Positions 17,008 through 25,952 of a stretch of 64,000 nt of DNA are shown here, piece after piece. The stretch is from CAYOWK01 sp964407665. Its GTDB lineage: Bacteria; Pseudomonadota; Alphaproteobacteria; Caulobacterales; Hyphomonadaceae. The position numbers and the translations under genes are program-made. Below the pieces are notes generated by a model. The model did no database searches. It was not told the origin of the DNA and saw nothing but the letters and a program-made list of their open reading frames with translations. Numbering within the stretch: position 1 is the first letter of the stretch; every line of letters starts with the position of its first letter. Where the stretch lies: NCBI GenBank assembly GCA_964407665.1, contig CAYOWK010000008.1:48505-112504 (forward strand). The letters run 5' to 3'.

Positions 17008-17499
17008 ATGTCGAACGAAAGCGAGCTTCGCGAGAAGTTCTGGAAGCATCTCAAGTCGGATCGCACCGTCTTCCTAGGCGTGACCGGCGGTGAACACGGC
17101 CACGCCCAGCCGATGACGGCCATCGTCCAGGACGAAGACTGCGAGCGCGGCGTGATCTGGTTCTTCTCGTCCACCGACGTGGATCTGGTCCAGAAAGCCG
17201 GCGCCGGCCGTGAAGCCATGCTGCACTTTGCATCCAAGGGCCACGACCTCTGGGCCTGCGCCCACGGCACGCTGACGCCCGATCACAACCCTGCCGTCAT
17301 CGAGCGCCTCTGGAGCCCGTTCATCGCGGCGTGGTTCAAGGGCGGCAAGGACGACCCGAAGCTGCGCCTGCTCCGCTTCGACGCCAACAGCGCCCAGATC
17401 TGGCTCAACGAGAACTCGATCTTCGCGGGCCTCAAGATGATGCTCGGGGCCGATCCGAAGGAAGAGTACAAGGACAAGGTCGCCGAGGTGAGCCTTTAG
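17008..17499 (+). CDS. Pyridoxamine 5'-phosphate oxidase-like general stress protein (GS26 type)
   Basis: A 163-residue split-barrel flavin-binding-fold protein. FLGVTGGEHGHAQPMTAI, the VIWFFSSTDVDLV strand, and the C-terminal RFDANSAQIWLNENS block match the pyridoxamine-phosphate-oxidase-like / stress protein 26 family. Most members bind FMN or F420-like cofactors but lack PNPOx activity. GGAGG precedes the ATG. No operon partners are evident; the downstream gene is convergent. Confidence 0.85.
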   Translation: MSNESELREKFWKHLKSDRTVFLGVTGGEHGHAQPMTAIVQDEDCERGVIWFFSSTDVDLVQKAGAGREAMLHFASKGHDLWACAHGTLTPDHNPAVIERLWSPFIAAWFKGGKDDPKLRLLRFDANSAQIWLNENSIFAGLKMMLGADPKEEYKDKVAEVSL

Positions 17500-17614
17500 G
17501 CACACCTAGTCCCACCCGAAATACCACCACTCGTCGCCCATCAACTGGGCGGCGAATACCTGTCTGATTGGTCGCTGCCTTCACAACAGTCAGCGGTCGC
17601 CCTCTTCGATTGCC

Positions 17615-18586
17615 TCAGTCATCCGCCTCCTCGGATAGCGTTACCAAAACTGGCGTAGCCAACGCTTCGCAACAACTGCGGACAAGAATCACGTTTGGGC
17701 TGACGCTGGAAATTTCTATGTCGCCGGTCCGCCGCCACCGCAGATCCAGGCGGGTCACTGCACCATCACGAACAGAGTATATCCCCGACCGGGTCGACAG
17801 AACCAATCCGTCTCCAGTGGCGGCCAGGCCGTAGACAGCTTCCGATCCGGCAACGCCGACGCCCTCGATATGATGCTCCTTGGAAAAGACCTCCTCAACG
17901 TTGTCGCCGCATATCCGGCTCACACCCCCGGCTGACACACCGATGTGTTCAAGACCGGTCGCCACATACATGCAGTCCGGCTGCCCGGAATCGGCAACGA
18001 GGGAGCGGACTGGTCCGCCCTGATAGTTGGTCCATGCGAACTTGCCGGTGCGCAAGTCGAGTTTCCCCAACTGTCCTCCCCACTCGCCGTAGTCAAACCC
18101 GGCATAGACAGAGTTGCCATCTGCGGTCGTTTCGACCCGTCCCAAGACGGACAAACTCGGCGAGCCAACCGTCGCCTCTTGCCCTATCCTTGTCGCACGG
18201 ACTCGCCTGACGACGCCGCTGGACAGAAGGATGATGTCACTGCTTGCCGCGTAGATCGTCCCCTCCGCCAACAATCGCTGCGCAAGCTGGTCCGGTTCGC
18301 CCTTCTGCTTTTGCAACTGCGTCAGCGTTGCTGCGTCGACCTCTGACAGGTTCCAATCACCGCCCTCGTGCGACAGGACATATCGGGCGTCAGGCTCAAA
18401 ACCGCCCACCCGTTCCCAGGCAATATCGATCGGAATGAGCGAGCCGTCTTGATCCCGAATCAACAGCTGGTTGCCGACCTTGATTTCGGCCTGCTGGACG
18501 TCGGGGGCCTTGCCAGCGCCATCCCCTGCGGGCGAGCACGACGCGAACGCCAGCGTGGCAAACATTGCCAACTGCCCAATGCGCAT
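17615..18586 (-). CDS. Putative lipoprotein, beta-propeller-like, unknown function
   Basis: A 323-residue exported protein with a short signal ending in LAFASC (lipobox, Cys near residue 17). The remainder contains repeated beta-strand-like segments such as NSVYAGFDYGEWGGQLGKLDLRTGKFAW and the pair CMYVATG / AVYGLAATGDG, reminiscent of PQQ- or WD-type propeller blades. No family is recognised. It may be a paralogue in style of the secreted protein at 23367. It lies downstream of, and in the same orientation as, the FAD dehydrogenase. Confidence 0.6.
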   Translation of the reverse strand: MRIGQLAMFATLAFASCSPAGDGAGKAPDVQQAEIKVGNQLLIRDQDGSLIPIDIAWERVGGFEPDARYVLSHEGGDWNLSEVDAATLTQLQKQKGEPDQLAQRLLAEGTIYAASSDIILLSSGVVRRVRATRIGQEATVGSPSLSVLGRVETTADGNSVYAGFDYGEWGGQLGKLDLRTGKFAWTNYQGGPVRSLVADSGQPDCMYVATGLEHIGVSAGGVSRICGDNVEEVFSKEHHIEGVGVAGSEAVYGLAATGDGLVLSTRSGIYSVRDGAVTRLDLRWRRTGDIEISSVSPNVILVRSCCEALATPVLVTLSEEADD

Positions 18587-18599
18587 CCCCCACCCCCAG

Positions 18600-20045
18600 C
18601 TAGCCCGCCGCCAACACCCGCCCCGGATTCATCCGGTTCTCTGGGTCCAGCGCCTGCTTCACTGCGCGCATCATTGTCATCTCGGCAGATGACTTGCGCG
18701 CGGCCAGCTCGTCCACCTTCAGCCGGCCGATGCCATGCTCGGCGGAGATCGATCCGTTGAGCGACAACACCAAGTCGTACACCGCTTGGGTGGCGGCCAG
18801 CCCGCCGGACTCCACAAAGCCCGTCGCGTCCACGCCCGGCGGCGGCAGCACGTTATAGTGCATGTTGCCGTCGCCGACGTGGCCGAACGCGACGATGGTC
18901 GCGCCCGGCGTCGCGTCCTGCACCACGAAATCCCCGCGCGCCAGAAACTCCGCAATGCGCGAGACCGGCACCGACACGTCGTGCTTCAGCGCCTTGCCCT
19001 CGGCCTTCTCGGCCAGCGGAATGCTCTCGCGGATCTTCCAGAGCAGGCTGGCCTGCGCCTCGTTCTCCGCGAACACGGCGTCCAGCGCCAGCTCCCGCTC
19101 CAGCGCGAGACCCAGAAGCTCCTCGATGGTCTCGCGTGCGCCTTCGGCGCGCGGCAGCGACAGCTCCATCAGAACACGCCAGGGCGCCTTGCCCGGTTCC
19201 TGGCCCTCCGGCGGCGGCAGCGGATCGCGCACGCCAGGGATGTGCTTCATCACCAGCTGCATGCAGCGATCCGAGACCAGCTCGAAGCATGAGACCGCCC
19301 CGCCCGAGAACGCCTTGGCGTGCGCCAGCAGCACCACGGCATGGCCGGGCGATTCGACCGCGACCCACGCCGTCGCCTTCGCGGCGGGCTGGGGATAGAG
19401 CTTCAGCGTCGCCGCCGTGACGATGCCCAGCGTGCCCTCGGCGCCGATGAACAGCTGCTTGAGATCGTAGCCCGTATTGTCCTTCCGCAGGCCGCGCAGC
19501 CCGTTCCAGATCGTCCCGTCCGGCAGCACCGCCTCGATGCCCAGCACCTGCTCGCGCATCATGCCATAGCGCAGCACGTTCACCCCGCCCGCATTGGTGG
19601 AGATCAGCCCGCCGATGGTCGCCACGCCCTCGGCGCCCAGCGAGACGGGGAAGAACCGGCCATTCTGCGCGGCGGTCTCCTGCGCGCTGGTGAGAATGAC
19701 CCCGGCCTCGACGGTCATGGCGTCGTTGAGGATGTCCACCTCGCGCACCTGGTTCATGCGCCGCAGCGAGATCAGCACCTCGCCATAGGGCACCGAGCCG
19801 TTGACCATGCCCGAATTGCCGCCCTGCGGCGTGATCGCATAACCGAACTCGGCGCACAGCTTCACGGCGGCGGAGGCCTCCTCCGTGGAGGCGGGCTTGA
19901 CCAGCACCGGCGTCGAGCCCTTCCAGCGCCCGCGCCAGTCCTCGGTCAGCGGCTGGATTTCGCCCGCGTCGGTCGACACGCCCTTTGGCCCCAGCGCCCC
20001 GACAAGGCGGTCGATGAATTCGGGAAGGCGGGCGGGATCGGGCAC
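18600..20045 (-). CDS. FAD-binding oxidoreductase, GlcD/DLD family (D-2-hydroxyacid dehydrogenase)
   Basis: A 481-residue flavoenzyme of the PCMH/VAO fold. The FAD-binding domain spans about 35-215, with TPQGGNSGMVNG, SLGAEGVATIGGLISTNAGG and IGAEGTLGIVT. The C-terminal oxidase domain holds the metal/substrate motif FGHVGDGNMHYN and SAEHGIGRLK. This pattern fits D-2-hydroxyglutarate or D-lactate dehydrogenase. The GTG at 20045 is preferred because AGGAG lies seven bases upstream; a TTG at 20069 precedes that site. It lies 20 bases after the small exported protein gene at 20066 and is probably co-transcribed with it. Confidence 0.9.
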   Translation of the reverse strand: MPDPARLPEFIDRLVGALGPKGVSTDAGEIQPLTEDWRGRWKGSTPVLVKPASTEEASAAVKLCAEFGYAITPQGGNSGMVNGSVPYGEVLISLRRMNQVREVDILNDAMTVEAGVILTSAQETAAQNGRFFPVSLGAEGVATIGGLISTNAGGVNVLRYGMMREQVLGIEAVLPDGTIWNGLRGLRKDNTGYDLKQLFIGAEGTLGIVTAATLKLYPQPAAKATAWVAVESPGHAVVLLAHAKAFSGGAVSCFELVSDRCMQLVMKHIPGVRDPLPPPEGQEPGKAPWRVLMELSLPRAEGARETIEELLGLALERELALDAVFAENEAQASLLWKIRESIPLAEKAEGKALKHDVSVPVSRIAEFLARGDFVVQDATPGATIVAFGHVGDGNMHYNVLPPPGVDATGFVESGGLAATQAVYDLVLSLNGSISAEHGIGRLKVDELAARKSSAEMTMMRAVKQALDPENRMNPGRVLAAG

Positions 20046-20065
20046 GGCAAAACTCCTGAAGGGGA

Positions 20066-20488
20066 TCAACCTATCAGGTCGTCGCTGTTGCAGCTACGCG
20101 CGTTGCGGCGCACGGAGGTGGTGACGAAGACGCCGCCGCCCTCTTCGCTGTTGAAAACGAAGCCGTTGCGCCCTGCCCGCTGGACGGTGAAGCAGGACCA
20201 GCCCTCGTAATTCGTGTCTTCGTAGGCAAAGCAGGCCTGGCCATTCACATCCACCACGAAGCGGCCCTTCTGCTTGCGGTCGGGCGTTTCGTAGAGGGTC
20301 TCGCCGTCCCGGCTGATGAACTCCTTCCACTCCATCTTGAAGGTGGGCGAGACGCCCTCCATGCAGATGCCGAGCAGGGCCTTGCGGGCCTCATCCTGCG
20401 TCAGCAGGGCGCCCGCGCCCTTGGCGATCTGCGCGGCGGCAGGCAGGGCGGCGGCGATCGCAATGGCAAGAAGGACTGGAAAGCGCAT
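20066..20488 (-). CDS. Small exported protein of unknown function
   Basis: A 140-residue protein with a clear signal peptide (about residues 1-19, ending AAAQ) and a mature domain with several cysteines (GICMEG, NGQACFAYED, GWSCFTV, ARSCNSD) that could form disulfides in the periplasm. AGGGAT precedes the ATG. No family recognised. It is the first gene of a two-gene run with the FAD dehydrogenase, but no functional link can be read. Confidence 0.65.
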   Translation of the reverse strand: MRFPVLLAIAIAAALPAAAQIAKGAGALLTQDEARKALLGICMEGVSPTFKMEWKEFISRDGETLYETPDRKQKGRFVVDVNGQACFAYEDTNYEGWSCFTVQRAGRNGFVFNSEEGGGVFVTTSVRRNARSCNSDDLIG

Positions 20489-20741
20489 CGGTTATCCCTG
20501 ATCGGCGCCATCCTCCCTGCTTGGCGGATTCAGCGAGGCGGCGACCCAGCCAGTCTCCCCAATCCGCCTGTCAGTGCAAGACCGGGCGGCAGCATGCGCG
20601 GGCGCCGTGCAGTTTACTTCGCCTCGAATTGCGGCGCGTCGGGCCAAAGCGGGGGGCGCCGGGCCCTGCCGCCTTGCCGCAGACCTACAGCAGGCGAGTG
20701 TTGAGACCAGCGCGGCGGCGCGTGCATCTCGGGAGATCTGC

Positions 20742-22505
20742 GTGCGTTTCATCCTTGCCGCGCTGGCGCTTGCCTCGACCACGATCCTCGCCGCTGCCCC
20801 GTCCATCGCCCAGGAGCGGAGGCTCGCGATTGTCGGGGCGGAGGTGTTCGACGCCACGGGCGCGGGCCCCTTCACCGGCACAGTGGTGATCCGCAACGGC
20901 GTGATCGAGAGCGTCTCGAAAGGCCGGACCACGCCGCGCAACGCCGACATCATCGACGGCAAGGGCCTCGCCCTGCTCCCTGGCCTGCACGACGTCCACA
21001 CCCACTACTTCTCCATCGACCGGGGCCGCTACAACCCCTCGGAGGTCAACTACGCCTACGTATCGGCCGGCGTGACGGCGGTCGGCGACTTCTCGCAGGG
21101 CCCGGAGGCCATCGGCCCGCGCAAGGCGTGGTTCGAGACCATGCCGGCGCCGCGCGTGTTTTCCGCGGGCCGGATCGCGCCCTATCGCGCCGGCATCTGG
21201 GACTGGGGCGATCCCGCGACCGCCTACTGGGTGGATACCCCCGCCGCCGCGCCCATTGCGGTCAACACCATCGCCGACTCGGGTTTCGAGATCATCAAGG
21301 CGTTCACCGACGGCTGGCGGTACGGCAACGGCCCAGACACCGCTGGCATGGACGAGCCGACGCTGACGGCGCTGGTGGCGGCGGCGAAGGCGCGTGGCAT
21401 TCCGGTGCTCACCCACACGATGACGCTGGTGAAGGGCAAGGAAGCGTTGCGCGCTGGCGTCTCGGCCCTGGCCCATGCGCTCCAGGACAAGCCGGTCGAC
21501 GCCGAGCTTCTGGCTCTGATCCAGCCTGGGGAGACGTTCTATTCCCCGACCCTGCAGACCTATGAACCGGTAAAGCCCGGCCAGACGCCGCCGCCAGTGG
21601 ACGCCGGGTTCGCGGCCCGGCAGGCGCGTTTCCAGCTGGCGCTGGACAATGTGAAGGCCATGCATGACGCGGGCATTCTTGTGGTGTCCGGTTCGGATTC
21701 CGGCTCCAGCCGCAATCCCCATGGCCCTTCGACCCAGCGCGAGATCGAGCTGCTGGTGCAGGCCGGACTCACGCCGTCCGAAGCGCTGGTGGCCGCGACC
21801 GCAAACGGCGCCCGCCTGTTCCGCCGCGCCGACGCCGGCACGATCCAGCCCGGAAAGCGCGCCGACCTCGTGCTGATCGCGGGCAAGCCCTGGACCGATA
21901 TCTCCGACATCCGAAAGGTGAAGCGCACGATCATCGCAGGCCGCACTGTCTTCGAAGCGGCGCTCGAACGCCCGGACCTCGCCGAGACGCCGCCGCCCCT
22001 CGCGATGGCCTCACCCCTGATCGCCGACTTCGAACGCGGCGACATGCGAACTGCCGCAGGCGGGCTGGTCGCCACCGACCTCGACCGCAATGGCGAACGC
22101 AGCTGGCAGATCATCAATGTCGTCCCGCGCGAGGGCGGAGGGCATGCCCTGCTGGCAACCGCCGCGATGGCCAGCCGTCCGGACCCGAAAACCGAGATTG
22201 TCGCACCCCTGGTCCGGGGCGGCATCCAGCCTGTCGACGCCCGCCGGTTTGCCGGCGTTACACTGGATCTGCGCGGCGATGGCGGAACCTACACACTGGC
22301 GGTGATGACTCCCGCTGGAGCCTGGACGGCGCCTGTCCAGTCGTCTGCCGACTGGTCCGCAGTGTCTGTAGACTTCAGCAAGCTCGCCCCGCCCGCGCCG
22401 GGCGCACAATGGAAGGGCGACGACATCCTCGCCATCCGCTTCCGTCTCGAGCGCCCCGCTGGCGCCTCCATCTGGCTGGAGATCGACAACCTGTCGTTCC
22501 GGTAG
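20742..22505 (+). CDS. Exported amidohydrolase with C-terminal CIA30-like beta domain
   Basis: A 587-residue protein with a signal peptide (about 1-23, SIAQ end). The amidohydrolase barrel carries HTH in GLHDVHTHYF, a candidate carboxylated Lys in IIKAFTDGW, His in VLTHTMTLV and LAHALQD, and Asp in VSGSDSG. The last about 150 residues form a separate beta-rich domain (from DFERGDMRTAAGG to IWLEIDNLSF) like the NADH:ubiquinone assembly factor 30 / carbohydrate-binding-like fold. The GTG at 20742 has GGGAG six bases upstream. The likely role is hydrolysis of a cyclic amide or dipeptide; the substrate is unknown. Confidence 0.85.
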   Translation: MRFILAALALASTTILAAAPSIAQERRLAIVGAEVFDATGAGPFTGTVVIRNGVIESVSKGRTTPRNADIIDGKGLALLPGLHDVHTHYFSIDRGRYNPSEVNYAYVSAGVTAVGDFSQGPEAIGPRKAWFETMPAPRVFSAGRIAPYRAGIWDWGDPATAYWVDTPAAAPIAVNTIADSGFEIIKAFTDGWRYGNGPDTAGMDEPTLTALVAAAKARGIPVLTHTMTLVKGKEALRAGVSALAHALQDKPVDAELLALIQPGETFYSPTLQTYEPVKPGQTPPPVDAGFAARQARFQLALDNVKAMHDAGILVVSGSDSGSSRNPHGPSTQREIELLVQAGLTPSEALVAATANGARLFRRADAGTIQPGKRADLVLIAGKPWTDISDIRKVKRTIIAGRTVFEAALERPDLAETPPPLAMASPLIADFERGDMRTAAGGLVATDLDRNGERSWQIINVVPREGGGHALLATAAMASRPDPKTEIVAPLVRGGIQPVDARRFAGVTLDLRGDGGTYTLAVMTPAGAWTAPVQSSADWSAVSVDFSKLAPPAPGAQWKGDDILAIRFRLERPAGASIWLEIDNLSFR

Positions 22506-22567
22506 GAGCCGCTTGACGTCCGGGCCGCGCGGCGCTCCAACGCCAGTTCAGAATCTGGAGACGCGCC

Positions 22568-23350
22568 ATGGCCTACAACCCCTTCGACCTGACCGGCAAG
22601 GTCGCGCTCGTGACGGGCGGCAATGGCGGCATCGGGCTCGGCATGGCCGAGGCGATGGCGCAGGCCGGCGCCAGCATCGCGATCTGGGGCACCAACGAGG
22701 CCAAGAACGAGGCCGCCGAAAAGCAGCTGGCCGACAGCGGCCACCATGTCCGCAGCTGGAAGGTCAATGTCGCCAACGAGGAAGAGGTCGACCTCGCCAT
22801 GGCTGAGACGGTCAAGGCGTTCGGGCGCGTCGACAGCGTCTTCGCCAATGCAGGCGTCGGCGCCGCGCCTTCCGCTCTCTCGAAGTATCCCACCGAGAGC
22901 TACCGCAAGATCATGTCCGTCAACGTCGACGGCGTCTTCTTCACCCTGCGCGCCGCCGCCGCCCACATGGTCGAGCGCGCCGAGAAGGGCGATCCGGGCG
23001 GCTCGCTGGTCGCGGTGGCGTCGATGGGCGCCATCATGGGTACAGCCCGCCACACGCCCTACGGCGCCTCGAAGGGCGCGGTGATCTCGATGGTCCGCGC
23101 CATCGCCGTCGAGCACGCCCGCTATGGCATGCGCTGCAACGCCATCCTGCCGGGCTGGATCGCAACCGACATGACCGAGCGCTCGCAGAACAACGAGAAG
23201 TTCGTCGAGGGCGTCATCAGCCGCGTCCCCATGCGCCGCTGGGGCGAACCGAAGGACTTCGCCGGCATCGCCATCTACCTCGCCTCCGACGCCTCCCGCT
23301 TCCACACCGGCGACAGCATCCTCATCGACGGCGGCTATACGATCTATTGA
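22568..23350 (+). CDS. Short-chain dehydrogenase/reductase (SDR)
   Basis: A 260-residue classical SDR. The cofactor motif TGGNGGIG is near residues 16-23, NAG lies in FANAGVG, the catalytic Ser is in VAVASMG and the YxxxK motif in YGASKGA. The C-terminal substrate-loop/PG block and GDSILIDGGYTIY are typical of 3-oxoacyl reductase-like and sugar-alcohol SDRs. GGAG precedes the ATG by eight bases. It lies 62 bases after the amidohydrolase and could be co-transcribed. Confidence 0.92.
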   Translation: MAYNPFDLTGKVALVTGGNGGIGLGMAEAMAQAGASIAIWGTNEAKNEAAEKQLADSGHHVRSWKVNVANEEEVDLAMAETVKAFGRVDSVFANAGVGAAPSALSKYPTESYRKIMSVNVDGVFFTLRAAAAHMVERAEKGDPGGSLVAVASMGAIMGTARHTPYGASKGAVISMVRAIAVEHARYGMRCNAILPGWIATDMTERSQNNEKFVEGVISRVPMRRWGEPKDFAGIAIYLASDASRFHTGDSILIDGGYTIY

Positions 23351-23366
23351 GCGCGGGGAGCCTGGC

Positions 23367-24653
23367 CTATTCAGCGGCCGCCAGCGCAAGACGTGGATCG
23401 ATTCCAAATTCGAGCAGGCATCTCGCTCCTGCTCGACCGGGCCTCGGATATCGGTCGATACCCGCCTGGAAAGGCCCCTTTCCTGCGGACCAGAGAACCA
23501 GATCCGTCAGATGGCCATCCATTTGGGGACAGAGTTTGCCAAGGTCAATCCTCTTCCAGTCTCCCTCCGCGCCCAGATCCCGGATCAGTAGCGGAGGGAG
23601 TTTGCCCGCCGTGCGCTCGCCGCAGTGCGCGATGGCAACGCCGTCGCTAACCATCGCGGCCGCCCGTTGGCACCGGTCTTCGGGCGCCGCCGCATTCTGC
23701 GCATGAAAACTGACTGGACTGATGCGGGCGACGCCGTTCTGCGTGTCGATCGAAATGAAGAAGAGCGCCGGCCCCTCCTCCGCCGTGGTCCCGCCTGCCC
23801 GATAGACTGCGGCAGCAAGTGTCGGTGTGTCGGACACAGCGTGAAGTTGGCTCAATCCCAACCTGATGCTCGATGCCTGTTCAGCCTCAAAACCCAGATC
23901 CACCCGGCGCATCACGGTCCCTGATCTGCTGAGTGTAACAACCTCCAGATTGCGGTTCTTGATCGCTTCTCCGTCTGCGCGATCCCATCCGGCAAGAACA
24001 ACAATAACCGTCGCGCCATGTCCCGCGAAGAGAACCCCGCCTCCGCCTCCAGCCAGCCGGACCGATGATTGTTTGTCCCCACTGGCGCCGTACCGTTCCA
24101 GCATCAGTCCAGCCTCCCGCTGGATCAGAAGCACAAAGCCCCCGTCACCGAGCATCATGGCTGAAGCAGGCTCGTCCCGCTCGTCGTACTGCCGGAATAG
24201 TTCGGCAACACGGCCATCGGGCGACAGAGACAGTAGCACCGTGTCGTAAACCCAGCCGCAGAAGTATTTCCAGTCGAGAAGCCCAAGTATCGCCGTCTTG
24301 CGCAGGCAAGAGCTGAAGCCCTTTCCCTCGTCGCCCGGCGCGCGGGCGAGCACCAGGAAACCGGCGCCATGCCTCTGCGCGGCGACAGCTTCCATCATCC
24401 CAAGATTGATTGGCGTCATCGCGCCAGTCCGGAGCTCTACAATGGCGAACCCGCGCGTTGCCCGAACGAGCAATCGCCCGTCGTCAAATTGCCCTTCGAC
24501 CTGCGATGAAACGCCTCCCGGCCCGATACTGATGCTGCCAGAAAAAACATACCCTGGGGCTTCGACCATCCAGTCCGGCCGGCCGGGAGTCTCAGCCGCC
24601 GCCGGCGCGATAACGGCTGCAAGTCCGACAAGCAGCAGATACAGGAACCTCAT
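23367..24653 (-). CDS. Exported protein of unknown function, propeller-like
   Basis: A 428-residue protein with a signal peptide (about residues 1-20, APAAAE end). The mature part has repeated short strands and Gly-rich turns (LVRATRGFAIVELRTGAM, GDGGFVLLIQ, RLAGGGGGVLFAGHGAT), suggesting a beta-propeller, and several cysteines. The frame is open upstream, but the ATG at 24653 begins the signal peptide. No family recognised. It is convergent with the SDR gene, 16 bases between stops. Confidence 0.6.
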   Translation of the reverse strand: MRFLYLLLVGLAAVIAPAAAETPGRPDWMVEAPGYVFSGSISIGPGGVSSQVEGQFDDGRLLVRATRGFAIVELRTGAMTPINLGMMEAVAAQRHGAGFLVLARAPGDEGKGFSSCLRKTAILGLLDWKYFCGWVYDTVLLSLSPDGRVAELFRQYDERDEPASAMMLGDGGFVLLIQREAGLMLERYGASGDKQSSVRLAGGGGGVLFAGHGATVIVVLAGWDRADGEAIKNRNLEVVTLSRSGTVMRRVDLGFEAEQASSIRLGLSQLHAVSDTPTLAAAVYRAGGTTAEEGPALFFISIDTQNGVARISPVSFHAQNAAAPEDRCQRAAAMVSDGVAIAHCGERTAGKLPPLLIRDLGAEGDWKRIDLGKLCPQMDGHLTDLVLWSAGKGPFQAGIDRYPRPGRAGARCLLEFGIDPRLALAAAE

Positions 24654-24775
24654 CCACACTCCCACATTCGCTGGCGGCGAATACTCCCGCTGGCTTGTGG
24701 CTCCCCGATCACCGCAATCCGGGGCAAGCTTTACGTCACCGAGGGACTCCACCCTGATCAAGCCCGAATAGCAAT

Positions 24776-25795
24776 CTACGAAGCAAGGCGAACGTCGCGC
24801 GGGCTCTTTCCGGTCCAGCGCTTGAAGGCGCGCGAGAAAGCTGCGGGGTCGGAGAAGCCGACCAGATAGGCCGTCTCGTTGACGGACGCCTTGCGGCCGG
24901 TCAGGTACTGAAGCGCCATCCGGTGGCGCAGGTCCTCCAGCACGGCCTCGAAGGTCGTATTCTCAGCCTTCAGGCGGCGGAACAGGGTCTGGCGGCTGAA
25001 GCCGAGGCTGGCGGCCATGCGCTCGGCCCCGATGTCGCCCGTATGCAGGATCGGCATCAGCAGGCTTTCGATCCGGCCCCGCAGGGTCTTCGCGGACTCC
25101 AGCGCATCGAGCAAGGCGTCAGCTCGCTCGATCAGCACCCCAAAAACGTACCTGGGATGCTGGGCGACAGGCCAGCCGGTCAGGTCCGGCGGTACGCGCA
25201 TCGCATTCCAAGGCGCGGAGAACTTCACCGGGCACTGGAACACTCGCTCATACTCGGCGCGGTAGGCGGGTGCAGCGTGGGTGAACTGGACCTCAAGGAC
25301 GTGCGGCTTCGGCAGGAAACGGCGCGGTCCGCAGACAAGCCGCGCGAATGCCGCTTCGATATGCTCGTGGAAATCCGGCGGCGGCGCATGCCGATGGACC
25401 ATCCATAACCCGTCAGGCCGCGCGACGAGCCCGTAGGCCGGTCCCTCGGCTCCGGCGTCAACCTCCAGCGCGAGGCGGCCAAAGCGCTGCAACTGCTCGA
25501 ACGCGTCACCCATCGTCGCCGACGCATTCATGATCAGGCCGAGGATCGAGATCTCGGACATGTCGACCTGCTCGGCGTAGCGGAGCGACAGGGCCGGATC
25601 GCCCAGCGTCGCCTGCGCGGCCCGTGTCAGCGCCTTGTAACTCTCGAACGGGATCCGGCTGTCCGGGTCGTCGAGGCTGGACAGATCGATCCCGGCTGCA
25701 CGCGACAACGCAACGGGATCGGCGCCCCGCGCTTCAGCGAACGCCAGCAGGCCGCGCGCAATCCCGGCGGAGGCAGTGGCAGTGGCAGTCGTCAT
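24776..25795 (-). CDS. AraC family transcriptional regulator
   Basis: A 339-residue regulator. An N-terminal arabinose-binding-type effector domain (about 15-205) of the OruR/ArgR-like group is followed by a C-terminal AraC double helix-turn-helix (about 240-339): MAASLGFSRQTLFRRLK, then VNETAYLVGFSDPAAFSRAFKRWTGKSP. The effector is unknown. It is divergent from the membrane protein at 25953, with about 157 bases of shared upstream DNA that it may control. Confidence 0.9.
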   Translation of the reverse strand: MTTATATASAGIARGLLAFAEARGADPVALSRAAGIDLSSLDDPDSRIPFESYKALTRAAQATLGDPALSLRYAEQVDMSEISILGLIMNASATMGDAFEQLQRFGRLALEVDAGAEGPAYGLVARPDGLWMVHRHAPPPDFHEHIEAAFARLVCGPRRFLPKPHVLEVQFTHAAPAYRAEYERVFQCPVKFSAPWNAMRVPPDLTGWPVAQHPRYVFGVLIERADALLDALESAKTLRGRIESLLMPILHTGDIGAERMAASLGFSRQTLFRRLKAENTTFEAVLEDLRHRMALQYLTGRKASVNETAYLVGFSDPAAFSRAFKRWTGKSPRDVRLAS

Positions 25796-25952
25796 CGGTC
25801 AATCATGGCCCGCTGTTACCTGCGATCATGCGCTAGCGACGTCCGGTCATTGCGCCCTTGTCGAACATCGGCAATCCCGTCCCGGTTAGCAAACCTTTCG
25901 CTGGGGCAGGCTGCGGCACGCCATCCAGCGAGCGACCACCGGATGAGCGCGA

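Noticed and set aside
20045..20069. TTG at 20069 as start of the FAD dehydrogenase, overlapping the upstream gene
   Set aside because: AGGAG lies downstream of it and is correctly placed for the GTG at 20045.
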